This document shows positions 1 through 7,011 of a stretch of DNA of 64,000 nt, piece by piece. The notes under the pieces were generated by a model that was not told the DNA's origin, ran no database searches, and was given only the letters and a program-made list of their open reading frames with translations. Made by a program: the position numbers and the translations under genes. Position 1 is the first letter of the stretch. The number at the start of each line of letters is the position of its first letter. The stretch is from Streptomyces sp. NBC_00335 (lineage in GTDB: Bacteria > Actinomycetota > Actinomycetes > Streptomycetales > Streptomycetaceae): positions 2,542,001 through 2,606,000 of the forward strand of contig NZ_CP108006.1 in the NCBI RefSeq assembly GCF_036127095.1, given 5' to 3'.

Positions 1-434
1 TCGGCCACGGCGAGGCTCTTCTTGTTGCCGGTGGCGGCGTGCCATTCGACGCGGTGCATGCCGCGCTCGCCGAAGGCGTAGTCGATCAGGACGCGGCAGG
101 CCTTCGTCACCAGGCCGCGGCCGGCCGCGGCGGGCTCCAGCCAGCAGCCGATCTCGCAGTTGCCCGTCCCCGCGTCGAACGCCGGGAAGAGCACCCCGCC
201 CACGAGGGTGCCATCGAGCCGGATCCCGAAGAACCGCGCGCCGTCCTCCCCCGCCGTGAGCGCGTACTTGGCCAGCAGGGCCCGGGCGGACTCCAGGTCG
301 GACGACCGGTCCGGGAAGCCGACGTACTGGCCGATGAACTCGCGTCCGCGTTCGATGTGGGCGAAGAACTCCTCCGCGTGCCGGGCTTCCAGCGGGAACA
401 GCTGGGCGTCGTCGGCGAGGTCTATCGAGAACAT
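1..434 (-). CDS. GNAT family N-acetyltransferase (RimJ/RimL type), 3' end outside window
   Basis: The C-terminus runs off the left edge of the window; 144 codons are visible from the ATG at 434. The protein starts MFSIDLADD and carries a GNAT core: a strand rich in Gly and Phe (FFGIRLDGTLVGGVLF), then CEIGCWLEPAAAGRGLVTKA, the acetyl-CoA pyrophosphate-binding motif A, then DYAFGERGMHRVEWHA. This layout is typical of RimJ/RimL-like enzymes, which move an acetyl group from acetyl-CoA to the N-terminus of a ribosomal protein or to another amine. The true substrate cannot be told. It lies 39 bp downstream of the MMPL gene on the same strand, so the two could be co-transcribed. Family assignment is firm; substrate is open. 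Confidence 0.85.
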   Translation of the reverse strand, partial: MFSIDLADDAQLFPLEARHAEEFFAHIERGREFIGQYVGFPDRSSDLESARALLAKYALTAGEDGARFFGIRLDGTLVGGVLFPAFDAGTGNCEIGCWLEPAAAGRGLVTKACRVLIDYAFGERGMHRVEWHAATGNKKSLAVA

Positions 435-473
435 GCGCGTTCTTCCTTGGCTATCGAGCGGCGGGTGGCCGGA

Positions 474-2723
474 TCACCGGGAGCTGGTCGCGGGCTCGGC
501 CGCGTCCTCGCTCGTGGCGGGGTCCGCGCCGGGCCGCTGCAGGGGAAGTTTCGCATGCGGGCGGCGTTCCGGGGGCTCGATGCTGATCTTCGGGAGCCGG
601 CGGTCCAGCCAGGCCGGCAGCCACCAGTTGGCTCCGCCGAGCAGGTGCATCAGGGCCGGGACGAGGAGGGTCCGCAGGACGAAGGCGTCCAGGGCCACGG
701 CCGCGGCGAGCGCGATGCCGAACATGGCGATGATCCGGTCACCGCTGAGTACGAAGGCCAGGAAGACGGAGATCATGATGACGGCCGCCGAGTTGATCAC
801 CCGGCTGGTCTCGGCGAGGCCGACGCGCACCGCCCGCTTGTTGTCCCCCGTCTCCAGCCACTCCTCGTACATCCGGCTGACGAGGAAGACCTGGTAGTCC
901 ATGGACAGCCCGAAGAGCACCGAGACCATGATCACCGGCAGGAAGGGCTCGATCGGGCCCGCGCTGCCCAGCCCCAGGGGTTCGCTGCCCCAGCCCCACT
1001 GGAAGATCGCGACGACGACTCCGAAGGAGGAGGCGACGGCGGCGACGTTCATGGCGGCCGCCTTGACCGGGATGCCTATGGAGCGGAAGGCCAGCAGCAG
1101 GAGCACACAGCCGAGTGCGATGACCACCCCGACGAAGAGCGGCAGCTTGCCGACGATGACCTCGGCGAAGTCGTCGTACCCGGCGGTCACGCCGCCGACG
1201 TGCACCTGCATGGAGCTGTCCTGGCCGGCGCGCGGGATGACGTCCTCGCGCAGCCTGTCGACCAGCTCGCTCGTGGCCCGGGACTGCGGGGAGGAGTCCG
1301 GTATGACGGTGACGACGGCGGTGTCGCCGCTGCGGTTGAAGACCGCCGGCCCGGCAGCGGCCACGCCCCTGGTCGTACGGAGCGACTCGGCCAGCGCGTC
1401 CACGGCGACCCGGTCGCCGGCCCCGCCCAGGCGGGCGACGACGGTCAGCGGGCCGTTCATCCCCGGGCCGAAGCCCTCCGCGAGCAGGTCGTAGGCCTTG
1501 CGGGTGGTGGACGTGGCCGGGTTGTTGCCCTGGTCGGAGGTGCCGAGGTGGAGGGAGAGCGTGGGCAGTGCCAGTACCACCATGACCGCCGTGGCGACCA
1601 GGCCGAGCAGCTTCGGGTGGCGCTCGACGAAGGCCGACCAGCGGGCGGCGAAGCCGGTGACCGCCTCGGGCCGCGGACCCTCGGCGGCCAGCTTGCGGCG
1701 CTCGCGGCGGGACAGCGCGCGCATGCCGATGTACGAGAGGAGCGCGGGCAGCAGGGTCACCGAGGCGGCGACGGTCAGGACCACGGTGAGGGAGGCGGCG
1801 ATGGCGACGCCGTTGAGGAAGTTCAGCCGGAGCACCAGCATGCCGAGCAGCGCGATGCAGACGGTGGCCCCGGCGAAGACCACGGCCCGGCCGGTGGTGG
1901 CGACGGCGCTTTCGGCGGCTTCCGCGACCGGGAGCCCGCGCTGGAGGCCCTTGCGGTGGCGGGTGACGATGAACAGCGCGTAGTCGATGCCCACCCCGAG
2001 GCCGACGAGGGTGCCGAGCATCGGAGCGAAGTCGGCGACCGGCATCGCGTGGCCGAGCAGGGTGATGCCGAAATAGGCGGTGCCCACGCTGACCAGGGCG
2101 GTCGCGATGGGCAGCAGGCTGGCGGCCAGCGACCCGAAGGCCAGGAACAGCACCAGCGCGGCGATGGCCACGCCGATGACCTCGGCGAGGTGGGCGGAGG
2201 GGGCTTCGGTGAGGCCGATGGCCCGGCCGCCGAGCTCGACTTGCAGCCCGTCGGCCTGGGTCGCCGGGTTCCTCGCGGCGTCGACGACGGCCTTCGCCTC
2301 GCCCTTCGGCACCGAGTCGGCCTGCCGGTCGAAGGTGACCACGGCGTAGGCGGTACGCCCGTCGGGGCTGATCCGGGCCCCGCTGTCGGGCCCGGGACCA
2401 TAGGGACCGGCGACCGATCCGACACCGGGCAGCCCGGCTATGGAGTCGAGGGCCCGCGTCATGCGCTCCCGCACGGCCGGCGTCCGCACGCTCTGCCCGT
2501 CCGGGGCCCGCCACACGATGGTGTCGGTATCGCCACCCTGCCCGTGGAAGCCTTCCCGCAGCAGGGCGTGCGCCTTGGCGGACTCGGTGCCGGGGACCTC
2601 GTAGTCATTGGAGAACGCCGTCCCGGCGCCGACCGCGGCAGCGGCGGTCCCGCCGAAGGCGAGGAGCCAGAGCAGGACGGCGACGAGTCGGTGCCGCATG
2701 CACCAGCGTGCGAGGGCTGACAA
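474..2723 (-). CDS. MMPL family (RND superfamily) transporter
   Basis: Predicted inner-membrane exporter of about 749 residues. It has the twofold MMPL plan: TM1 near residues 12-33, a periplasmic loop, a block of five helices around 185-330 holding GLGVGIDYALFIVTRHR, then a second helix, loop and helix block holding GLSMDYQVFLVSRMYEEW. The two repeated (G/S)xDY motifs are the proton-relay aspartates of this family. MMPL proteins in actinobacteria export lipids, siderophores or polyketides; no neighbour points to a cargo. I chose the TTG at 2723 because AGGGAG sits 8 bases upstream and the protein then begins LSALARWCMRHR, the usual MMPL start. The frame stays open to 2954, but that extension is Arg/Pro-rich and unlike the family. 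The C-terminal tail after about residue 715 is polar and Pro/Ala-rich. Confidence 0.93.
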   Translation of the reverse strand: MSALARWCMRHRLVAVLLWLLAFGGTAAAAVGAGTAFSNDYEVPGTESAKAHALLREGFHGQGGDTDTIVWRAPDGQSVRTPAVRERMTRALDSIAGLPGVGSVAGPYGPGPDSGARISPDGRTAYAVVTFDRQADSVPKGEAKAVVDAARNPATQADGLQVELGGRAIGLTEAPSAHLAEVIGVAIAALVLFLAFGSLAASLLPIATALVSVGTAYFGITLLGHAMPVADFAPMLGTLVGLGVGIDYALFIVTRHRKGLQRGLPVAEAAESAVATTGRAVVFAGATVCIALLGMLVLRLNFLNGVAIAASLTVVLTVAASVTLLPALLSYIGMRALSRRERRKLAAEGPRPEAVTGFAARWSAFVERHPKLLGLVATAVMVVLALPTLSLHLGTSDQGNNPATSTTRKAYDLLAEGFGPGMNGPLTVVARLGGAGDRVAVDALAESLRTTRGVAAAGPAVFNRSGDTAVVTVIPDSSPQSRATSELVDRLREDVIPRAGQDSSMQVHVGGVTAGYDDFAEVIVGKLPLFVGVVIALGCVLLLLAFRSIGIPVKAAAMNVAAVASSFGVVVAIFQWGWGSEPLGLGSAGPIEPFLPVIMVSVLFGLSMDYQVFLVSRMYEEWLETGDNKRAVRVGLAETSRVINSAAVIMISVFLAFVLSGDRIIAMFGIALAAAVALDAFVLRTLLVPALMHLLGGANWWLPAWLDRRLPKISIEPPERRPHAKLPLQRPGADPATSEDAAEPATSSR

Positions 2724-3030
2724 CGGACGGGCTCCCTGGTGGTTCGGATCTTTACCGGGGAACGGTCCGTCGGAAAGAACGCGTGAACGCTGAAAACTGA
2801 ACGCTGGACTTCTGGAATTTTCGGTACGTGCGGGACGTGCGGGACGTGCCGTGTGTGGGACGTGCTGTGCGGGCGGCTGCCGCCGCTTGCATGGTCTACA
2901 CCTCCACGATCGCAGCGCGGCGTGATCGTTGGCGGCCTTCGTGGGCAGCGTCACAGGTGTTCGGGCAGGCGCGGGACCATGGTCACACGGGGTTCGGAAC
3001 GGAGGTCCGGCCGGATTGGCCTTCGGGCTC
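2724..3030. other. Intergenic region upstream of the MMPL gene
   Basis: About 307 bases. It must hold the promoter of the MMPL gene and the end of the cupin gene. Near 2778-2812 the word GAACGC or AACGCTG recurs three times at short spacing (gaacgcgtgaacgctg, then aactgaacgctgg), which could be a repressor site. Near 2824-2866 the phrase gggacgtg is repeated in tandem. No further gene is seen. Confidence 0.4.
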
Positions 3031-3501
3031 TCAGTCCTCGTCGCCGTCTTCGTTTTCGTCCCCTTCGTCGGCGCGGTAGCCCGGCAGCGAGGGCCAGCGC
3101 ACGGTGAGCACCACCGAGTCCTCCTCCGCGTACCAGGAGTGGTCGACCCCGCGTCCCCACACGACGTAGTCCCCCTGCTCGGCCAGTACGACGCTCCGGC
3201 CGGGGAACTCCAGCCGGAACCGGCCGCTGATCAGCACCTGCAAGGCCGTACGGGACTCCCCGCGCACCCACTGCGCCCGCTCCTCACCCTTGGGGTGGAC
3301 GCCCCACTTGATCTCCACGTCCGCGCTGTGGCGGGGATCGCCGGGCTCCTTGAAGTGCCCCAGCAGCCAGCCCCGGTCGACGGCGGCGTCGGGGGTGGCC
3401 TTGCCGGTGTAGATGGCGGGGTGGGTGGGGTGCGCGGGATTGGTGGGGTGCGTGGGATTGGTGGCGTGCGTGGGGTGCGTGGGATGCGTGGGGTCGCTCA
3501 C
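3031..3501 (-). CDS. Cupin-fold protein with Thr-His-Pro repeat N-terminus
   Basis: A protein of 156 residues. Residues 1-28 are a low-complexity run of THP, TNP and AHP units. The rest reads as a small beta-barrel: EIKWGVHPKGEERAQW, TALQVLISGRFRLEFPG, then GDYVVWGRGVDHSWYAEEDS and VVLTVRWPS, the pattern of a single-domain cupin with an HSW turn. The C-terminus is very acidic (DEGDENEDGDED). Homologues in Streptomyces are often labelled signal peptidase I, but no Ser-Lys dyad or membrane anchor is visible, so I do not follow that name. The start is uncertain: the repeat may be partly untranslated and a later start near residue 29 is possible. Function is not known. Confidence 0.7.
   Translation of the reverse strand: MSDPTHPTHPTHATNPTHPTNPAHPTHPAIYTGKATPDAAVDRGWLLGHFKEPGDPRHSADVEIKWGVHPKGEERAQWVRGESRTALQVLISGRFRLEFPGRSVVLAEQGDYVVWGRGVDHSWYAEEDSVVLTVRWPSLPGYRADEGDENEDGDED
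3409..3499. repeat. Short tandem repeat (gtgggnttgc-like units)
   Basis: A degenerate array of 9-base units such as gtgggattg and gtggggtgc runs through the 5' end of the cupin gene. On the minus strand it encodes Thr/Asn/Ala-His-Pro units. Because the unit is a multiple of three, copy-number change would keep the frame. Confidence 0.7.
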
Positions 3502-3554
3502 GGGGTGAGGTTAATGCAGTTGTCGGAGCCGTCGGCGGCTGGTGAGCTGGCCCG

Positions 3555-4370
3555 ATGACGATGGATCCGGATGACCTGCTGAAGGTGCGCGCCGAGTTCG
3601 ACTCCGTGATGCGACGGGATGCGCGGCCCGACACGAGTGACGCGCGCGTGGAACGGGCGGGTGCGGTCGTACGGCAGATCGTGCCCGGCACCGGAGGGAA
3701 CATGGTGCTCTGGTCGGACCTCGACGAGCACACGGCGGATGCGGCGATCGCGGAGCAGGTGGCGTTCTTCACGGAGCTCGCCGGCCGGGGCGAGGTCCCG
3801 TCGGCGGAGTTCGAGTGGAAGCTGTACGGCCACGACCGCCCCGCCGACCTCGGGGACCGGCTGCGCGCGGCCGGCTTCGTGGCGGAGCCTGCGGAAACGC
3901 TGCTGGTGGGGCGGGTGGAGGAGCTCGCCACCCTGTCGGTGGAACCGCCGGAGGGCATCACGCTGCGGGTGGTGACCGACGAGGTGGGCGTGGACCTGAT
4001 GATGGAGGCCCACCGCCGCGCCTTCGGCGCGGATCGCCCGCGCATCAGAGAGCTGATGCTGAACCTGCTGCGGGACGAGCCGGACACGATCGAAGCCGTC
4101 GTCGCGATGGCGGGCGACACCCCGGTGAGCGCGGCCCGGATGGAAATGCGCCCGGGCAGCCCCTTCGCGGGCCTGTGGGGCGGCGGCACGGTCCCGGAAT
4201 GGCGAGGCCACGGCATCTACCGCCTCCTGGTGGCCCACCGCGCCCGCGTGGCGGCGGACCGGGGCATCCGGTACCTCCAGGTCGACGCATCGGAGGACAG
4301 CCGCCCGATCCTGGAACGGCTGGGCTTCGATGTGCTGGGGGTGACGGTGCCCTGGGTTTGGGAGGGGTAG
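3555..4370 (+). CDS. GNAT family N-acetyltransferase
   Basis: A protein of 271 residues. The N-terminal half is a degenerate GNAT-like or helper region. The C-terminal half carries the functional fold: VVAMAGDTPVSAARMEM, then GGGTVPEWRGHGIYRLLVAH, the motif A loop (R-G-H-G-I-Y) that grips the acetyl-CoA pyrophosphate, then a helix and YLQVDASEDSRPILERLGF, motif B. This arrangement is common in two-domain actinobacterial acetyltransferases of unknown substrate. It is divergent from the cupin gene with about 50 bases between them. Its stop codon directly touches the left arm of the long inverted repeat. Confidence 0.88.
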   Translation: MTMDPDDLLKVRAEFDSVMRRDARPDTSDARVERAGAVVRQIVPGTGGNMVLWSDLDEHTADAAIAEQVAFFTELAGRGEVPSAEFEWKLYGHDRPADLGDRLRAAGFVAEPAETLLVGRVEELATLSVEPPEGITLRVVTDEVGVDLMMEAHRRAFGADRPRIRELMLNLLRDEPDTIEAVVAMAGDTPVSAARMEMRPGSPFAGLWGGGTVPEWRGHGIYRLLVAHRARVAADRGIRYLQVDASEDSRPILERLGFDVLGVTVPWVWEG

Positions 4371-4831
4371 GGGCCGGTCCTTGGCTGCGTGGGGTTCCGG
4401 GGGGCGTCCCGGCAGTCCAGTGTCCTTTCGGTGTGGGACGGTCCCTCAAGGGCGCTCCCTTTGGTCGCGTCGCTTCGCGATGGCCTTCGGCCACCCTTGA
4501 CCGACCGACCCACACCGAAACGCCACAAGACTTCCGGGATCCCCCCGGGGAATGGCCGGGGGGAGGAGTGGGGAGGAGCGGCCTCGTCTGAGATGCGCAG
4601 CCCCCTTTGGTCGGTGGGCATCCGGATAGGGCTCCGGCAGGACCGTGAGCTCAGCCGGTACGGACGCGCGGGGCGATCAGAGCATCCAGGGCCGGGCGTC
4701 TGGACACCCTTCCCGTGACCGTCGACCGCCACCCCGAGCGCAAGGACGCCCACAAGCCCCTCAGGGCCGGTGGGCGCGACAGATCGCTACGTACTCTCGC
4801 TCGGCTTAGCGACTAGCGACCGGCCGTGGCT
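4371..4831 (+). repeat. Left arm of a long (~460 bp) inverted repeat
   Basis: Reads, from outside in, as the same sequence as the reverse complement of 5754-6212, with scattered substitutions and a few small indels. Landmarks shared by both arms: ggtccttggctgcgtgggg at the outer end; an internal hairpin; cacaagacttccgggatccc; gcagccccctttggt; ggcaggaccgtga; cggtacggacgcgcggggcg; gccgggcgtctggacaccc; cgcgacagatcgctacgtac; and tagcgaccggcc at the inner end. I see no convincing gene in it. The outer end begins at the base after the GNAT stop codon. Confidence 0.9.
4427..4520. other. Imperfect hairpin inside the left repeat arm
   Basis: Outer stem tttcggtgtggg pairs with cccacaccgaaa; a further ctcaaggg/cccttgac stretch pairs inside with a few mismatches. 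The centre contains two small palindromes with GAA/TTC loops, tcgcttcgcga and ggccttcggcc. The matching hairpin at 6066-6156 has a different but equally complementary outer stem. Confidence 0.75.
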
Positions 4832-4835
4832 GATC

Positions 4836-4915
4836 TAGCCGAACTGGCCGATCTCGCCGATCTCGGCGGTCTCGGCGGTCTCGTCGGTCTCGGCGGTCTC
4901 GGCGGTCTAGGGGGT
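4836..4915. repeat. Short tandem repeat ggcggtctc / gccgatctc
   Basis: About eight 9- to 12-base units (gccgatctc, then ggcggtctc) lie just inside the left repeat arm. A frame across it would encode Leu-Gly-Gly repeats, but that frame has no ribosome binding site and runs antisense into the membrane-protein gene, so I treat it as a simple repeat. Confidence 0.65.
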
Positions 4916-4977
4916 GGCTGCGAGGGCGGTGTGGGACGGACGGTGCCGCACGGTGGGAGCTATGGCGGAGGGGAGGG

Positions 4978-5532
4978 TCAGGAATTGGTGTTGAGGAAGC
5001 CGATGGTTACCGCGCCCCACCAGCAGAGCTGGGAGATGAGGGCGGTGGCTCCGCCCCAGAGCAGGAGGCGCGGGGTGGCGGCGGGTGCGGCCGCGAGACG
5101 GTGGCCGAGGATGCCTGCCTGGAGACCGTTGAGGGTCAGGAGGACGACGAGCCCGAGCTTGGCGAGGGTGAGGGGCGAGTTGAGATCGGGTTCCAGCATC
5201 ATCCCGCTCACGACAAGACCACCGAGTCCGGCCCAGATCGGAATGTGAAGCCGGGACGTCGCACCGACCACCTCAGCGAGGGTGCAACGCCTCATGGCCC
5301 ACAGCAGACCGTAGTAGTCGGCGGACAGAACCGCGCCGAAGCCGACGACGAGCGAGGCGAGGTGCGCGAAGAGCGCCGCCGTGTGCAGCGCCGGATCGGT
5401 CTTCACGTGAACGGAAACCCACAGCCCGACCGTCAGAACGATCATCGCCCCAAGCCCTGCGGCCACGACCGTCCACCAAGAGTCGTACAGGCGGACAGGA
5501 CGAGCAGACAGATCAGCGGCGGGGGACGACAT
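4978..5532 (-). CDS. Iron-box-controlled small integral membrane protein
   Basis: A protein of 184 residues with about five membrane helices: WWTVVAAGLGAMIVLTVGLW, then a helix starting HTAALFAHLASLVVGF and ending at an ADYYGLLWAMRR loop, then WAGLGGLVVSGMML, LAKLGLVVLLTLNGLQAG, and a last helix near the C-terminus with two Trp. Several His residues lie at helix ends (HVKTDPALH, FAHL, SRLHIP), which could bind a metal or haem, but this is inference. I recognise no named family. The ATG at 5532 has GGAG nine bases upstream; the frame is open further upstream, but that stretch crosses the iron box and cannot be coding if the box is real. The gene lies alone between the two repeat arms. Confidence 0.8.
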   Translation of the reverse strand: MSSPAADLSARPVRLYDSWWTVVAAGLGAMIVLTVGLWVSVHVKTDPALHTAALFAHLASLVVGFGAVLSADYYGLLWAMRRCTLAEVVGATSRLHIPIWAGLGGLVVSGMMLEPDLNSPLTLAKLGLVVLLTLNGLQAGILGHRLAAAPAATPRLLLWGGATALISQLCWWGAVTIGFLNTNS

Positions 5533-5576
5533 GGCGATGAGCTCCGAAGGCAGGGCAGCCGCGAGCGCGACTTGGG

Positions 5577-5595
5577 CGAGGTAAGGCTTACCTAA
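5577..5595 (-). promoter_or_regulatory. DmdR1/IdeR-type iron box
   Basis: The 19-mer cgaggtaaggcttacctaa matches the actinobacterial iron-box consensus ttaggttaggctaacctaa at 15 of 19 positions and keeps the inverted halves AGGT and ACCT. It is centred about 54 bases upstream of the ATG of the membrane-protein gene. DmdR1/IdeR with Fe2+ represses from such sites, so the gene should be induced by iron starvation. Confidence 0.8.
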
Positions 5596-5753
5596 ACATC
5601 CCATAAGGTCAAAGCCCGTCCACCGCCCAAGACGGATGACACCGCTTCTCCACCCTTTGCCCTCAAATATTCGGCCACACATATCAAGCCATGGGACGGC
5701 CTGCAGTCGCCAAGCCGAGTGGGAGGAGAACCGGCCGCGTGCGGCTTATGTCC

Positions 5754-6212
5754 AGCCAAGGCCGGTCGCTAGCCGCTAAGCCGAGCGAGAGTACGTAGCG
5801 ATCTGTCGCGCCCACCGGCCCTGAGGCCCTTCTCGTCCACCTTGCGCTCGGGGTGGCGGTCGGCGGTCACGGGAAGGGTGTCCAGACGCCCGGCCCTGGA
5901 TGCTCTGATCGCCCCGCGCGTCCGTACCGGCTGAGGTCACGGTCCTGCCGGATCCGTGCACAGATGCCCACCAACCAAAGGGGGCTGCGCAACTCAGACC
6001 AGGCCGCCCCTCGCTCACTCCCCCCTGGCCATTCCCCGGGGGGATCCCGGAAGTCTTGTGTTTTTCCGTGGTGGGACGGTCCGTCAAGGGTGGCCGAAGG
6101 CCATCGCGAAGCGACGCGACCGCAGGGAGCGCCCTTGACGGACCGTCCCACCACGGAAGGACGCTCGACTGCCGGGACGCCGCCCGGCCCCCACGCAGCC
6201 AAGGACCAGCCC
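5754..6212 (-). repeat. Right arm of the long inverted repeat
   Basis: Reverse-complement partner of 4371-4831. The two arms enclose a 922-bp unique segment holding only the iron-box-controlled membrane gene. Differences between arms are mostly single bases, plus a short diverged patch near 5832-5841 (against 4745-4759 in the left arm). The arm contains the 25-bp perfect hairpin at 6066-6156. No gene is supported. Confidence 0.9.
6066..6156. other. Perfect 25-bp-stem hairpin inside the right repeat arm
   Basis: The arms 6066-6090 and 6132-6156 are perfectly complementary (ccgtggtgggac... with ...gtcccaccacgg). The loop region holds ggccgaaggcc and tcgcgaagcga, small palindromes closed by GAA loops. 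It could act as a bidirectional terminator, a structured RNA or a replication/recombination fold. Confidence 0.8.
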
Positions 6213-6303
6213 GCAGCACAGGCCCCCACCCCCACCAAGATGGGCCCGCAGGTAGGGGCGAACGCCTTCCGCCCACCGGGACCAACGGGGCAAGATCTCA
6301 GCC

Positions 6304-6825
6304 ATGGCAGCAACGACAGGATCCGCCCACCGCGTCGCCCCTCCCCTCGCCGGGGGCGAGCGCGAGACGCTCCGCGCGTACCTCGACTTCCACCGGGCCA
6401 CCCTCGCCTGGAAGTGCGAGGGCCTCACCGACGAGGAGTTGCGCCGTCAGGCGTCCCCGCCCTCCACGCTGTCCCTGCTCGGACTGGTCCGGCACATGGC
6501 GGAGGTGGAGCGGCACTGGTTCCGGCGCACCTTCGGCGGGGCGGAGGTGCCCCACCTGTGGTCGGACACCCACGACTTCCAGGCCGCCTACGACGCCTCC
6601 GGCTCGACCCGCGCCGAGGCCTTCGCGGCTTGGCGGGCGGAGGTCGAGCACGCCCGCACGGTGGAGGCGGCCGCCGAGTCCCTCGACGTGACGGTGCGCG
6701 TCGAGAAGTGGGAGGAGGACGCCTCGCTGCGCCTGCTCATGCTGCACATGATCCACGAGTACGCCCGCCACAACGGTCACGCCGACTTCCTCCGCGAGGC
6801 AGTCGACGGCGCCACGGGCGCCTGA
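6304..6825 (+). CDS. DinB family protein (DUF664)
   Basis: A protein of 173 residues with the four-helix DinB/YfiT fold. Helix one is ERETLRAYLDFHRATLAWKC; helix two carries LVRHMAEVERHWFRRTFGG; the C-terminal helix carries LLMLHMIHEYARHNGHADFL. The three His-bearing positions (RHMAEVERHW and HEYARHNGH) are the usual metal site of this superfamily. Members include thiol-dependent S-transferases and mycothiol-linked enzymes, so in this mycothiol-using group a mycothiol S-transferase role is possible, but that is inference. The gene stands alone just outside the right repeat arm. Confidence 0.9.
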   Translation: MAATTGSAHRVAPPLAGGERETLRAYLDFHRATLAWKCEGLTDEELRRQASPPSTLSLLGLVRHMAEVERHWFRRTFGGAEVPHLWSDTHDFQAAYDASGSTRAEAFAAWRAEVEHARTVEAAAESLDVTVRVEKWEEDASLRLLMLHMIHEYARHNGHADFLREAVDGATGA

Positions 6826-7011
6826 GTCCACTCCCCGGCGTCGGCCGGTCGACGCCGACGGCGCCGCGGCCGGCGGCCAGGGGCGTCCGGGACCGGCTCA
6901 CCGGCCCACCGGCCCACCGGCCCTCCGGCCCACAAGCCCATCGCCGCAGAACTTCACCCCCTGGCCACCCTGGCCACAGCTTGACCAGCACCCTCCCGCC
7001 CCGGGAAGCTG

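Noticed and set aside
39..2720. Long plus-strand open frame of 893 codons opposite the MMPL gene
   Set aside because: Its product is Gly/Arg/Asp/His-rich with no domain, and the minus strand encodes a clear MMPL protein. It is a GC-codon shadow.
3031..3501. Signal peptidase I
   Set aside because: No membrane anchor and no Ser/Lys dyad; the sequence fits a cupin barrel.
4836..4915. CRISPR-like array
   Set aside because: Units of 9-12 bases without spacers; a simple tandem repeat. No cas genes in the window.
4826..5248. Plus-strand frame with Leu-Gly-Gly repeats inside the left repeat arm boundary
   Set aside because: No ribosome site, low complexity, antisense to the iron-regulated gene.
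4371..6212. Ordinary insertion sequence with terminal inverted repeats
   Set aside because: Arms are about 460 bp, far longer than IS ends, and the enclosed gene is a membrane protein, not a transposase.
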